NCBI GenBank assembly: GCA_002280555.1
Contig: NCEE01000005.1
Location: forward strand, 81,050-145,049
Direction: 5' to 3'
From: Sphingomonas sp. 32-62-10
GTDB lineage: Bacteria > Pseudomonadota > Alphaproteobacteria > Sphingomonadales > Sphingomonadaceae
Length of the DNA stretch: 64,000 nt
The notes under the pieces were generated by a model that was not told the origin of the DNA, searched no databases, and saw nothing but the letters and a program-made list of their open reading frames with translations. Position numbers and translations under genes: made by a program. Shown here in pieces: positions 25,618 through 35,190 of this stretch (position 1 is the stretch's first letter; every line of letters starts with the position of its first letter).

Positions 25618-27147
25618 ATGGATCTGGAAAACCCTTCCCGCGAGACTGATCGCATCGACCTCAGCGCTCCCGAAGCGCAGGGCGCTGGCTGCCATGCGGG
25701 TGCCGAGACGATGCATGAGGCAGCCTCCAAGGCTGGTAAATCGGAAATTCTAGAGCGTTATGCGGCGGACTATCCCAAGGGCCCGCATGATCAGCCCCAA
25801 TCGATGTGCCCTGCCTTCGGATCGCTGCGGGTAGGCCTGCGGATGCGCCGCACAGCGACCGTCCTCTCGGGTTCGGCCTGCTGCGTATACGGCCTGACCT
25901 TCACGTCGCACTTCTATGGCGCACGCCGCACCGTCGGCTATGTGCCCTTTTCGTCGGAGACGCTCGTCACTGGCAAGTTGTTCGAGGACATCCGCGACGC
26001 GGTCCACGATCTCGCCGACCCCGCGCTGTACGACACGATTATCGTCACCAATCTCTGCGTGCCGACTGCTTCAGGCGTGCCGCTGCAATTGCTGCCTGAC
26101 CAGATCAACGGCGTCCGCGTGATTGGCATCGACGTCCCCGGCTTCGGCGTACCGACGCATGCCGAAGCGAAGGATGTGCTGGCAGGCGCAATGCTCAACT
26201 ATGCGCGCAAGGAGGCCGAGCTTGGCCCCGTTGCCGCGCCCAAAGAACGACCGGACCGGCCGACGGTGACTCTCCTTGGCGAGATGTTCCCGGCCGACCC
26301 GCCAGGCATCGGCATTATGCTGGAGCCGCTGGGCCTTGCGGCAGGCCCGGTCGTACCGACGCGTGAATGGCGCGAACTCTATTCGGCACTCGACTGCGCC
26401 GTCGTTGCGGCCATCCACCCCTTCTACACTGCCAGCGTGCGTGAATTCGAAGCGGCGGGGCGCTCGGTCGTTGGTTCCGCCCCGGTTGGGCGTGATGGCA
26501 CTGCGGCGTGGCTCGACGCGATCGGGGCAGCTTGCGGCATCGCGCAGGACAAGATCGACGCCTCCAAGAACAAGTTCCTGCCCGCGATTACCGGTGCGCT
26601 CGCCGCGCGCCCGATCAAGGGTCGGATAACCGTTTCGGGCTATGAGGGCAGCGAATTGCTCGTTGCGCGACTGTTGATTGAAAGCGGCGCCGACGTGCCC
26701 TATGTCGGCACGGCCTGCCCCCGCACCCGCTGGTCGGACCCGGACCGCGAATGGCTGGAGGCGCATGGCTGCCGCGTTCAATACCGCGCCAGCCTTGAGC
26801 AGGACATTGCGGCGATCCACGAATATGGGCCCGATCTCGCGATCGGCACAACGCCCGTCGTCCAGCACGCGAAGCAGAAATCGATCCCCTCGCTTTACTT
26901 TACCAACCTGATTTCCGCGCGGCCGCTCATGGGGCCCGCGGGGGCAGGCAGCCTGGCGATGGTCGTCAACGCCGCGATGGCGAATCAGGCGCGGATGGAC
27001 AAGATGAGCGCGTTCTTCGACGGCGTCGGCACGGGTCACACCGCCGGCATTTGGGAAAAAACCCCAGAGGATCGCCCCGATTTCAAGGCGAAATTCGCTG
27101 CCAAGCGCATCGCGGCCGCGAAGGCCGAGGAGCATATCGGCACATGA
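25618..27147 (+). CDS. bchY: Chlorophyllide reductase subunit BchY
   Basis: 509 residues, NifD-like. Cluster cysteines are visible in SMCPAFG, GSACCVYG and TNLCVPTA. It forms the catalytic component with BchZ. The start follows bchX by three bases; the stop overlaps bchZ. Confidence 0.97.
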   Translation: MDLENPSRETDRIDLSAPEAQGAGCHAGAETMHEAASKAGKSEILERYAADYPKGPHDQPQSMCPAFGSLRVGLRMRRTATVLSGSACCVYGLTFTSHFYGARRTVGYVPFSSETLVTGKLFEDIRDAVHDLADPALYDTIIVTNLCVPTASGVPLQLLPDQINGVRVIGIDVPGFGVPTHAEAKDVLAGAMLNYARKEAELGPVAAPKERPDRPTVTLLGEMFPADPPGIGIMLEPLGLAAGPVVPTREWRELYSALDCAVVAAIHPFYTASVREFEAAGRSVVGSAPVGRDGTAAWLDAIGAACGIAQDKIDASKNKFLPAITGALAARPIKGRITVSGYEGSELLVARLLIESGADVPYVGTACPRTRWSDPDREWLEAHGCRVQYRASLEQDIAAIHEYGPDLAIGTTPVVQHAKQKSIPSLYFTNLISARPLMGPAGAGSLAMVVNAAMANQARMDKMSAFFDGVGTGHTAGIWEKTPEDRPDFKAKFAAKRIAAAKAEEHIGT

Positions 27148-28589
27148 CGCTTGTTCTCGATCATGACCGCGCAGGCGGTTACTGGGGCGCGGTTTATGCG
27201 TTCACCGCGATCAAGGGACTTCAGGTCATCATCGATGGCCCGGTGGGCTGCGAGAATCTGCCTGTCACCTCGGTGTTGCATTACACCGATGGACTTCCCC
27301 CACACGAGCTGCCGATCGTTGTCACTGGCCTTGGCGAGCAAGAGCTTGGCCGCGACGGCACCGAGGGCGCGATGAAGCGCGCTTGGAAAACGCTCGATCC
27401 TGATCTGCCCGCAGTGGTGGTGACGGGGTCGATTGCCGAGATGATCGGCGGCGGTGTGACGCCCGAGGGCACCAACATCCAACGCTTCCTGCCGCGCACG
27501 ATCGACGAGGATCAGTGGCAATCGGGCGACCGCGCCCTGACCTGGCTGTGGACGCAATTCGGGCCGAAAAAGGTGCCGAGCCTGAAGGAACTGCGCGAAG
27601 GTGAGAAGCCACGCGTCAACATCATCGGGCCAATGTACGGCACCTTTAACATGCCGTCCGACCTCGCCGAAATCCGTCGATTGATCGAAGGGATTGGCGC
27701 GCAGATCAATATGGTCTTCCCGCTCGGTAGTCACTTGGCGGACGTCAAGAAACTCGCCAACGCGCATGTGAATGTGTGCATGTACCGCGAATTCGGTCGC
27801 GGTCTGTGCGAGGCGCTTGAGCGCCCCTATCTGCAGGCGCCGATCGGGCTGGAAAGCACGACCCTGTTCCTGCGCAAGCTGGGTGAGTTGACCGGTCTCG
27901 ATCCAGAGCCGTTTATCGAGCAGGAAAAGCACACCACCATTAAGCCGCTCTGGGATTTGTGGCGGTCAGTGACGCAGGATTTCTTTGCGACGGCCAGCTT
28001 TGCGGTGGTCGCAACGGAAACCTACGAACGCGGCATCCGCAATTTCCTCGAAAACGACATGGGGTTGCCCTGCAACTTCTCCTATCGCCGCACCGCCGGG
28101 GTGAAGCCCGATAATGCCGCCGTGCTTGAATCGATCCGTACCAATCCGCCGCTGATCATGTTCGGCAGCTATAATGAGCGGATGTACCTGGCGGAGACGG
28201 GCGCACGCAGCATTTACGTGCCTGTATCGTTCCCAGGCGCTGCAATCCGCCGTCATACCGGTACGCCGTACATGGGCTATGCGGGCGCGACCTACCTCAT
28301 CCAGGAAGTGTGCAACGCGCTGTTCGATGCGCTGTTCAACATCATCCCACTCGCCGCCCAACTCGACCAGGTCGAAGCGACGCCGGCGCGAATGGAACGC
28401 GAGCTGATGTGGGAAGATGAAGCCAAGGTCGAGCTCGACGCGGTCGTCGAGCGCGAACCGGTACTGGTCCGCATTTCCGCCGCCAAGCGCATCCGCGATG
28501 CCGCCGAACGCGGTGCACGCCGCGCGGGCGAAGCCAAAGTTACCGCCGAGCGCCTGGCGCTCGCGATTACCGAAAGCAGGGGTGCATGA
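27144..28589 (+). CDS. bchZ: Chlorophyllide reductase subunit BchZ
   Basis: 481 residues from ATG 27144, NifK-like; the cysteine of VGCENLP (about residue 35) supplies a cluster ligand. The C-terminal 100 residues (PCP-red-like helical tail rich in Ala/Arg/Glu) are usual for BchZ. The following 136-base spacer to pufB contains no pufQ. Confidence 0.97.
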   Translation: MTLVLDHDRAGGYWGAVYAFTAIKGLQVIIDGPVGCENLPVTSVLHYTDGLPPHELPIVVTGLGEQELGRDGTEGAMKRAWKTLDPDLPAVVVTGSIAEMIGGGVTPEGTNIQRFLPRTIDEDQWQSGDRALTWLWTQFGPKKVPSLKELREGEKPRVNIIGPMYGTFNMPSDLAEIRRLIEGIGAQINMVFPLGSHLADVKKLANAHVNVCMYREFGRGLCEALERPYLQAPIGLESTTLFLRKLGELTGLDPEPFIEQEKHTTIKPLWDLWRSVTQDFFATASFAVVATETYERGIRNFLENDMGLPCNFSYRRTAGVKPDNAAVLESIRTNPPLIMFGSYNERMYLAETGARSIYVPVSFPGAAIRRHTGTPYMGYAGATYLIQEVCNALFDALFNIIPLAAQLDQVEATPARMERELMWEDEAKVELDAVVEREPVLVRISAAKRIRDAAERGARRAGEAKVTAERLALAITESRGA

Positions 28590-28725
28590 TCGCCTTGCCC
28601 AGTCATTCCCGCGTGATGCGGGTCAACCAATCTTCGTGGTGCTTCGCGCTGCGTGGATGCCGCCGGGGGACGCGTGCCGCGCGCCTGATCTCGTCGGGTC
28701 GAACGAAGATGAAGGAACGAACGAA

Positions 28726-28950
28726 ATGAGCGACGAAAGACTGGGGCCGGGCACCTACCTGACGCCCGACGAAGCGAAGGAATTCCACAAGCTGTTCGTG
28801 GTCAGCATGGGGTTCTTCACCATTGTGGCCATCATTGCCCACTTCCTCGTTTGGCAGTGGCGGCCATGGTTCCCGGGCACGGCTGGCTATGAAGCCACCG
28901 CAGCGCTCGTGGTGCCGGTTGAAGCGCCGATCCACTCGGCCAACGTATAA
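28726..28950 (+). CDS. pufB: LH1 antenna beta polypeptide PufB
   Basis: 74 residues from ATG 28726, ribosome site GAAGGA about 10 bases upstream. One transmembrane helix carries the bacteriochlorophyll-ligating His in AIIAHFLVWQWRPW. It is somewhat longer at the C-terminus than classical beta chains. Confidence 0.96.
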   Translation: MSDERLGPGTYLTPDEAKEFHKLFVVSMGFFTIVAIIAHFLVWQWRPWFPGTAGYEATAALVVPVEAPIHSANV

Positions 28951-28965
28951 AAAGGAGACTATGCC

Positions 28966-29154
28966 ATGTGGAGAATGTGGGTAACTTTTGATCCGCGCAG
29001 GGTCCTGACAGCGCTGGCAGTGTTTCTGTTCACGCTCGCGATCCTGATTCACTTCATCCTGCTGAGCACCAATCGCTACAATTGGCTCGAAGCACCCAAT
29101 CCGCCTGCAGCTGCAGCTGCAGCGGCAGTGACTCCGGCAGCGCCGGCGTCCTGA
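28966..29154 (+). CDS. pufA: LH1 antenna alpha polypeptide PufA
   Basis: 62 residues from ATG 28966 with strong ribosome site AAAGGAG. The pigment-binding His is in LIHFILLST and the NYNW-type aromatic stretch NRYNWLE follows. The C-terminus is an Ala/Pro-rich tail encoded by GCA/GCT repeats. Confidence 0.96.
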   Translation: MWRMWVTFDPRRVLTALAVFLFTLAILIHFILLSTNRYNWLEAPNPPAAAAAAAVTPAAPAS

Positions 29155-29165
29155 TCAGACCTGCA

Positions 29166-29184
29166 GTGACAACTCGTTTGTCAC
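29166..29184 (+). terminator. Small hairpin after pufA
   Basis: Perfect 7-bp stem GTGACAA / TTGTCAC with a CTCGT loop, without a following T-run. It probably protects the pufBA 3' end or attenuates read-through, as known for puf mRNAs. Confidence 0.5.
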
Positions 29185-29195
29185 GTTGTTGACAG

Positions 29196-29252
29196 TCGAG
29201 GCGGACGTGACCTGATTGGCGTAAAAAGCGCCCAGGTCCGTCCAGTCCTCGA
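29196..29252 (+). terminator. Large intercistronic puf stem-loop between pufA and pufL
   Basis: Nested complementary segments TCGAGG/CCTCGA, GGAC-GTGACCTG/CAGGTC-CGTCC and GGCG/CGCC form an extended interrupted stem around a TAAAAAG loop. In purple bacteria such hairpins stabilise pufBA mRNA and set the antenna-to-reaction-centre ratio. Confidence 0.7.
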
Positions 29253-29304
29253 CCACCTAATTCATGCCATCCCGCCGCATACCGACGGGTGAAGGAGCTG
29301 TTCC

Positions 29305-30129
29305 ATGGCACTCTTGAGCTTTGAGCGGAAATATCGCGTAAGGGGAGGCACGCTGGTTGGCGGGGACCTTTTCGATTTTTGGATCGGCCCTTTCTATGTC
29401 GGTTTTTTCGGCGTCACGACGGCGTTCTTCGCCAGTCTTGGTACTGCACTGATCCTGTACGGCGCATCCCTGGGTCCAACATGGAACCCGTGGTTGATCA
29501 GCATCGCGCCACCTGACCTGAGTTACGGGCTGAGCCTGGCGCCGTTGAAGGCAGGCGGTTTGTGGCAGATTATCACGATCTGCGCGATCGGTGCGTTCGT
29601 CTCCTGGGCATTGCGCGAGGTGGAGATCTGCCGAAAGCTGGGGATGGGATATCACGTCCCGATCGCTTTCGGCTTTGCGATCTTCGCTTATGTCAGTCTG
29701 GTCGTCATCCGGCCGATGCTGCTGGGCGCCTGGGGGCATGGCTTTCCGTACGGAATCTTCAGCCATCTCGATTGGGTGTCGAACACCGGCTACCAGTATC
29801 TCCATTTCCATTACAATCCGGCGCACATGATCGCCGTGAGCTTCTTCTTCACGACGACGCTCGCACTCGCGCTTCATGGTGGCCTGGTGCTGTCCGCGGT
29901 GAACCCGCAAAAGGGCGAAGACGTAAAGTCGCCCGAATATGAAGACGCCTTTTTCCGCGATACGATCGGTTACTCGGTCGGCACGCTCGGCATTCACCGT
30001 GTCGGCTTGTTTCTCGCGCTTTCGGCGGGCTTCTGGAGCGCCATCTGCATTATCATCAGCGGCCCGCTTTGGACGCGCGGCTGGCCTGAATGGTGGACGT
30101 GGTGGCTCAACCTGCCGATCTGGGCTTAA
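29305..30129 (+). CDS. pufL: Reaction centre L subunit PufL
   Basis: 274 residues, five transmembrane helices. Pigment and iron ligands align with the classical numbering plus one: H154, H174 (special-pair BChl), H191 and H231 (non-haem iron), so the protein looks functional. ATG 29305 is preceded by GAAGGAG. Confidence 0.98.
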   Translation: MALLSFERKYRVRGGTLVGGDLFDFWIGPFYVGFFGVTTAFFASLGTALILYGASLGPTWNPWLISIAPPDLSYGLSLAPLKAGGLWQIITICAIGAFVSWALREVEICRKLGMGYHVPIAFGFAIFAYVSLVVIRPMLLGAWGHGFPYGIFSHLDWVSNTGYQYLHFHYNPAHMIAVSFFFTTTLALALHGGLVLSAVNPQKGEDVKSPEYEDAFFRDTIGYSVGTLGIHRVGLFLALSAGFWSAICIIISGPLWTRGWPEWWTWWLNLPIWA

Positions 30130-30141
30130 GGAGCGCGCAAC

Positions 30142-31116
30142 ATGGCGACCTATCAAAATATCTTTACACAGGTTCAGCTGCGCGCTGCCCCCGAAATGGG
30201 GCCGCCGACAAATGATCCGCACGAAACCCGCACGAATGCCGGTGGCTTCTTCTACTGGCTGGGCAAGATCGGCAACGCGCAGATCGGCCCGATCTACCTG
30301 GGCTGGCTCGGGTCGATCTCGCTGGTCCTGGGGTTGATTGCCTTTGAGATCATCGGGCTCAACATGCTGGCCTCGGTTGGTTGGAACCCGATCCAGTTCG
30401 TCCGCCAGCTGTTCTGGCTGTCGCTCGAACCGCCGGCACCAAAATATGGCTTCTCTCCATTCGTGCCGCTGCATGAAGGCGGCTGGTTCATCCTGACCGG
30501 TCTGTTCTTCTCGGCATCGGTATTGCTCTGGTGGGCACGCACCTATCGCCGGGCACTGGCATTGGGCATGGGCACGCATGTGTCCTGGGCGTTCCTCAGC
30601 GCGATCTGGCTGATGCTCGTCCTTGGCTTTATCCGGCCGATGCTGATGGGCAGCTGGTCAGAAGCAGTGCCTTACGGCATCTTCCCGCATCTTGATTGGA
30701 CTGCCGCATTCTCGATCCGCTACGGCAACCTCTTCTACAATCCGTTCCACGCGCTCTCGATCGCCTTCCTCTACGGGTCGACGCTTCTGTTCGCGATGCA
30801 CGGCGCCACCATCCTGGCCGTTGGTCGGTATGGCGGTGAACGCGAAATCGAGCAAATTACCGATCGTGGTACAGCATCCGAACGCGCAGCGCTCTTCTGG
30901 CGCTGGACGATGGGGTTCAACGCCACGATGGAATCGATCCACCGCTGGGCCTGGTGGTTTGCGGTGCTGACGACGCTCACGGGCGGTATCGGCATCCTGC
31001 TGACGGGCACCGTTGTTGATAACTGGTATCTCTGGGCCCAACAGAATGGCTATGCGCCATCCTATCCCAGCACCGGGGTCATCGATCCAGCAACTTTGCC
31101 GGGAGCACCGCAATGA
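30142..31116 (+). CDS. pufM: Reaction centre M subunit PufM
   Basis: 324 residues, five transmembrane helices. H183 and H203 would bind BChl; H220, E235 and H267 would hold the iron. A 15-20 residue C-terminal extension (NGYAPSYPSTGVIDPATLPG) is usual for RCs with bound cytochrome. ATGA overlap with pufC. Confidence 0.98.
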   Translation: MATYQNIFTQVQLRAAPEMGPPTNDPHETRTNAGGFFYWLGKIGNAQIGPIYLGWLGSISLVLGLIAFEIIGLNMLASVGWNPIQFVRQLFWLSLEPPAPKYGFSPFVPLHEGGWFILTGLFFSASVLLWWARTYRRALALGMGTHVSWAFLSAIWLMLVLGFIRPMLMGSWSEAVPYGIFPHLDWTAAFSIRYGNLFYNPFHALSIAFLYGSTLLFAMHGATILAVGRYGGEREIEQITDRGTASERAALFWRWTMGFNATMESIHRWAWWFAVLTTLTGGIGILLTGTVVDNWYLWAQQNGYAPSYPSTGVIDPATLPGAPQ

Positions 31117-32213
31117 TCCGCGTCGCCACCATAACCAAATCGGTCCTTGCTGGATCGCTCATGCTGGTCCTTTCGGGCTGCGAATTCGGCCCGAAAAAGA
31201 TCGAACAGACGGGATATCGGGGCACCGGTGGTGCGCAGATCATCAAGGCCAGCCGGGTTACCCCGCAGGACGTCCCGGCACCGCCCTATGATTTGCCGGA
31301 AGATGGCGGACCGCTGGCCAGCGAAACCTACCAGAACGTCAAGGTCTTGGGGAATGTGAGCTCCGAACGGTTCAACCATCTGATGGCGGCGATTACCCAG
31401 TGGGTCGCGCCGCCAGAGGCTGGTTGCAACTATTGCCACAACCCGAACAACATGGCTTCGGACGAGGTCTATACCAAGGTCGTCGCCCGCAAAATGTTGC
31501 AGATGACGATCAACATCAATGCGAACTGGAAACCGCACGTCAAGGAAACCGGCGTCACGTGCTATACGTGCCACCGCGGCAATGCGGTGCCAAAGAATGT
31601 GTGGGCCAGAGCAGACGCACCGGAAGGTTCGACGCGGTCGATGAGCAATCGCCACGGTCAGGGCAAGCCGGTTGACGCCAATGCATTCAGCTCACTGCCT
31701 TATGATCCCTTCACCACCTATCTGGGTGCCAAGAACAACATCCGCGTGCAGTCCGCAGCGGCGTTGCGGGGCGGTACACCGGGCGCATCGATTGCCCGGA
31801 CCGAAAAAACCTATGCGTTGATGATGCACATGTCATCGGCGTTGAATGTCAACTGCACCTATTGCCATAACACTGACTCGTTCTCGAGCTGGAGCAATAG
31901 CCGGCCGCAGCGTGTTGGTGCTTGGTACGGCATCCGGATGGTTGGTGAGATCAACAACAAGTACATCTCCTCGCTCGCCTCGGTCTTCCCTGCCAATCGC
32001 AAGGGGCCTTATGGTGATGTGCTGAAGACCAACTGTACGACGTGCCATCAGGGCCTGGCCAAGCCACTGGGTGGTGTCAGCATGATCGCGGACTACCCAG
32101 CGCTGACAGGGGCACCAATGGCGATGCCGGCAGCGCCAGCAACCGAACCGACCGAAGCGACGCCAGTGGCGGCCGCGGATGGCAATACGGCGCTGCCCAC
32201 CGCAGCGCAGTAA
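31113..32213 (+). CDS. pufC: Tetrahaem reaction centre cytochrome PufC
   Basis: 366 residues. Lipoprotein signal ends at LSGC (C23). Four CxxCH haem sites: C105-H109, C150-H154, C248-H252 and C308-H312. It re-reduces the special pair from soluble or membrane-attached cytochrome c. The Ala/Pro/Thr tail is low complexity. Maturation would depend on the ccm genes at 10.9-15.8 kb. Confidence 0.97.
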   Translation: MIRVATITKSVLAGSLMLVLSGCEFGPKKIEQTGYRGTGGAQIIKASRVTPQDVPAPPYDLPEDGGPLASETYQNVKVLGNVSSERFNHLMAAITQWVAPPEAGCNYCHNPNNMASDEVYTKVVARKMLQMTININANWKPHVKETGVTCYTCHRGNAVPKNVWARADAPEGSTRSMSNRHGQGKPVDANAFSSLPYDPFTTYLGAKNNIRVQSAAALRGGTPGASIARTEKTYALMMHMSSALNVNCTYCHNTDSFSSWSNSRPQRVGAWYGIRMVGEINNKYISSLASVFPANRKGPYGDVLKTNCTTCHQGLAKPLGGVSMIADYPALTGAPMAMPAAPATEPTEATPVAAADGNTALPTAAQ

Positions 32214-32283
32214 TCGATAGCGGCGCGCGGTGATCCGCGCGCCATTTCGGGTGGCTGGTCTCAGCTGGGATAATTGAATGACG

Positions 32284-32322
32284 AAAACGCCCTGCCTATC
32301 GATCAGATAGGCAGGGCGTTTT
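32284..32322. terminator. Bidirectional rho-independent terminator
   Basis: A 17-bp perfect stem (32284-32300 with 32306-32322), GC-rich core, flanked by AAAA on the left and TTTT on the right, five-base loop. It ends the puf operon on the plus strand and the long bchF-to-DUF4336 unit on the minus strand. Confidence 0.9.
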
Positions 32323-32378
32323 GTTTATGGGGAACGCGTTTGATCCGGTTGCGGGCTAAAGAAAGCCTGGACCTTCCG

Positions 32379-33128
32379 CTATCGGCTTCTTGCCCAGGCA
32401 AAGGCAGTAGCCAGCTCCTCTTGGACATTATGATCATAGCATTTGCCGTGTGACAGGATGATCCGAGCCGGGTTCCAGGCCGCCATCTGGACGGCTGCCG
32501 CGCGGATCACAGCATGATGCTTCCGAGCCGCGTGGCGGACATCCATCGATGTGGTCCCGCGCGGCCCGGTTGCGCCGCCGATTTGGAGGACGAGTCGGTT
32601 GAAGCGCCTGCCGATCCGGCTCGCTTCAAAATTCTGCATCAGATCAGTGACGATCAATGTTCGCGCGTGGCGATGGAAGAATACGGCCTCTGTAAAGCTG
32701 CCTGCCCGTACCAGAAGCTGGTCGATCTCGCTTGCCCAGGCCATGGGCGCAGTATCGTCGAGCAGGCTGTGCGCCGGCAGCGTGACTGTCAGCTTTGGCG
32801 CAAGGTCGGGGGAGACATGACATGCGGCCTCGGGAAAAGCAGCTGCCCAGGCAGCGATGTGGCAATAATGAAAGCTATTGGGGGCGACGATCCACGCCAC
32901 CGTTCCAAGCGCTGCCACCTGCTCGCCGAGCGCGCCTGTATAGGCGGTCGGTGAGTGCAGCCACAGCTGGCCATCGGCCAGTTGAACGATCGTCATGCGG
33001 GTGGGGCAGGGGAGCGTCAGTCCGGCAAATCGATAGGCGACTTCCGGTCCATCGACAGTCCAGATCCTGTCGGCGATGCGCTGTGGGGTTAATTGCGGCT
33101 CATAGGGCCTGTAACCGGGGTCGCTCAT
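32379..33128 (-). CDS. DUF4336 domain protein
   Basis: 249 residues, metallo-beta-lactamase-like in its outline (HSPTAY, APNSFHYCHI, VTDLMQNF, ILSHGKCYD), but lacking the HxHxDH zinc motif. DUF4336 proteins often sit near photosynthesis genes; function unknown. It follows hemA with a 28-base gap and is the last gene of the long minus-strand unit. Confidence 0.75.
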   Translation of the reverse strand: MSDPGYRPYEPQLTPQRIADRIWTVDGPEVAYRFAGLTLPCPTRMTIVQLADGQLWLHSPTAYTGALGEQVAALGTVAWIVAPNSFHYCHIAAWAAAFPEAACHVSPDLAPKLTVTLPAHSLLDDTAPMAWASEIDQLLVRAGSFTEAVFFHRHARTLIVTDLMQNFEASRIGRRFNRLVLQIGGATGPRGTTSMDVRHAARKHHAVIRAAAVQMAAWNPARIILSHGKCYDHNVQEELATAFAWARSR

Positions 33129-33156
33129 GCCAAAGCAACCCCGGCTCTAAAGTGGA

Positions 33157-34377
33157 TCAGGCAGCCATAGCGCGGCGAGCGAGTTCGCACTGCGACCAGA
33201 TTTCGGAAAGCGCAGTCACCAGGCGATCGATATCACCATCGGTGTGTACGGGCGACGGGGTAATCCGCAGCCGCTCGGTGCCGACCGGTACAGTCGGATA
33301 GTTGATCGGCTGAACATAGATGCCATGCTTTTCAAGCAGCCAATCGCTGATCATTTTGCATTTGTGCGCATCGCCCACCATCACCGGAATGATGTGGCTA
33401 GGGTTGTCGAGCGTTGGAATGCCGGTGGCGTCAAGACGACGGCGGACCTGCGCGACGCGCTCCTGGTGGCGATCGCGCTCGACCTGGCTTTCCTTCAGAT
33501 GGCGGATGCTGGCGCAGGCACCAGCAGCAATCGCTGGCGGCAGCGCGGTGGAGAAGATGAATCCGCTGGCAAAGCTGCGGACGAAATCGCAGAGGTTCTT
33601 CGACGCAGCGATATAGCCGCCCATCACGCCGAACGCCTTGCCAAGTGTGCCCTCGATCACATCGATCCGGTCCATCAGGCCTTCGCGTTCGGCAATGCCG
33701 CCGCCGCGCGGACCGTAAAGGCCAACAGCGTGGACTTCATCGATGTATGACAGCGCGCCGTGCTTCTCGCAGACGTCGAGGATCTCGGCGATCGGGCCGA
33801 TGTCGCCGTCCATCGAATAAACGCTCTCAAAGGCGACCAGCTTTGGCCGGCCGGGTTCGACCATGCTCAGCAGACGATCGAGATCGGCCGGGTCGCTGTG
33901 TTTGAAGCGGTGGCACTCGGCGCGGCTGTGGCGCATGCCTTCGATCATCGAGGCATGGTTCAGCGCGTCTGAAAAAATCACGCAATTCGGCAGTCGCGAT
34001 GCGAGCGTTGAGAGCGCTGCCCAGTTCGAGACATAGCCCGAGGTGAACAGTAAGGCTGCTTCCTTGCCATGCAGATCGGCAAGCTCATTTTCCAACTGCA
34101 CGTGATGGTGATTAGTGCCGGAGATGTTGCGCGTGCCCCCCGCACCCGCACCACAGCTGTCCAGCGTTTCGTGCATCGCGGCCAGTACTTTGGGATGCTG
34201 GCCCATGCCCAGATAGTCGTTCGAGCACCAGACGGTAACGTCTTTCACCCCGTCTTCGGTGTAGTGCTTGGCGTGCGGGAAGGCACCAGCCTTGCGCTCC
34301 AGCTCAGCGAAGATGCGGTAACGGCCATCATCGCGCAGCGTGTCGAGCTCCGACTGGAAAAATGCCTCGTAATTCAT
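33157..34377 (-). CDS. hemA: 5-Aminolevulinate synthase
   Basis: 406 residues. PLP-dependent condensation of glycine and succinyl-CoA to ALA, first step of tetrapyrrole synthesis in alphaproteobacteria. PLP lysine K247 in GTLGKAFGVMGG; glycine-rich GTRNISGTNHHH at residues 81-92. Placement at the end of the puh/acsF unit ties precursor supply to photosystem synthesis. Confidence 0.98.
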   Translation of the reverse strand: MNYEAFFQSELDTLRDDGRYRIFAELERKAGAFPHAKHYTEDGVKDVTVWCSNDYLGMGQHPKVLAAMHETLDSCGAGAGGTRNISGTNHHHVQLENELADLHGKEAALLFTSGYVSNWAALSTLASRLPNCVIFSDALNHASMIEGMRHSRAECHRFKHSDPADLDRLLSMVEPGRPKLVAFESVYSMDGDIGPIAEILDVCEKHGALSYIDEVHAVGLYGPRGGGIAEREGLMDRIDVIEGTLGKAFGVMGGYIAASKNLCDFVRSFASGFIFSTALPPAIAAGACASIRHLKESQVERDRHQERVAQVRRRLDATGIPTLDNPSHIIPVMVGDAHKCKMISDWLLEKHGIYVQPINYPTVPVGTERLRITPSPVHTDGDIDRLVTALSEIWSQCELARRAMAA

Positions 34378-34398
34378 GAAACGACCCTCCCCGAAATT

Positions 34399-35190
34399 CT
34401 ATTCGATTGTGGCGGCCTTCGCCGCGGTTGGCGGCGTCGGCTTAGACGCAGAAGCCCAGCGCCACATCTTCGCATCGCGAACCGGCAGGACCAGGAATAT
34501 ATGCTCCACAAGACCGAGCGCTGCAAGTCCGGCGAGCAAAGTCGCGGTAACAGCAGGCCCACTATTGGTAGCGGCAGCTTCAGCGCTCATCCACGCCGAA
34601 ATGGCGACGGCGGCACAGCCCGCGACCGAAAAAGGATAAAGCATGCTGATCGATTTCGCGCCAAAATAAGTTTTCAGATACGCCAGATGCGCAGGAAAAA
34701 TCTCGTCGCTTAAATTGGGCACGCCGAAAAACAGGTTCAATTTGGCACTGAGGCGCAGGCCGAACAGCAAGGCGAAGGTGAGCGGGGCAGCCTGATTGGG
34801 CTGGCCCCAAGTGATGGCGACGAGCACCAGCAGGTTGGTGGCGATCGCGATTTCGTGATGAATGACGGTTGATGTAGCCAGTTTGAAACGTTCCCAGCCC
34901 TCGGCGCCCGGCGGGCAGGGCGTGCGCAGCGGCCCTGCGACAAACCCCATCAGGAACCCCATTTCGTGCCAGCCCCAGATCAGGATCGCCGCAGCAAAGC
35001 CAACATAGGCACCTTCCCAGCTGGTATCGGCACCATAAGCGTACACCACGCCCATCGCGATCACCGCGACCAGTCCGGCGATCCGGTGGCTGGTTTTGAA
35101 GGTGTGCTGCGGGCGGCTATCGAGCCAGACGACAGCGCCTGTCCCGATGAACCACATCAGCAATGCGAAAAAGAGTGGCGGAATTGTCAC
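34399..35190 (-). CDS. puhE: Photosynthetic complex putative assembly protein PuhE
   Basis: 263 residues, about seven transmembrane helices; matches the DUF3623 type found beside acsF in purple bacteria (FFGVPNLSDEIFPAHLAYLKTYF is characteristic). Thought to modulate BChl production or RC assembly. Overlaps acsF by ATGA. Confidence 0.88.
   Translation of the reverse strand: MTIPPLFFALLMWFIGTGAVVWLDSRPQHTFKTSHRIAGLVAVIAMGVVYAYGADTSWEGAYVGFAAAILIWGWHEMGFLMGFVAGPLRTPCPPGAEGWERFKLATSTVIHHEIAIATNLLVLVAITWGQPNQAAPLTFALLFGLRLSAKLNLFFGVPNLSDEIFPAHLAYLKTYFGAKSISMLYPFSVAGCAAVAISAWMSAEAAATNSGPAVTATLLAGLAALGLVEHIFLVLPVRDAKMWRWASASKPTPPTAAKAATIE

Noticed and set aside
28590..28725. A pufQ gene between bchZ and pufB
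   Set aside because: No ORF with a start and ribosome site fits in the 136-base spacer.
29100..29135. GCAGCT-type tandem repeat as a microsatellite element
   Set aside because: It is the codon pattern of the Ala-rich tail of PufA and is in frame throughout.
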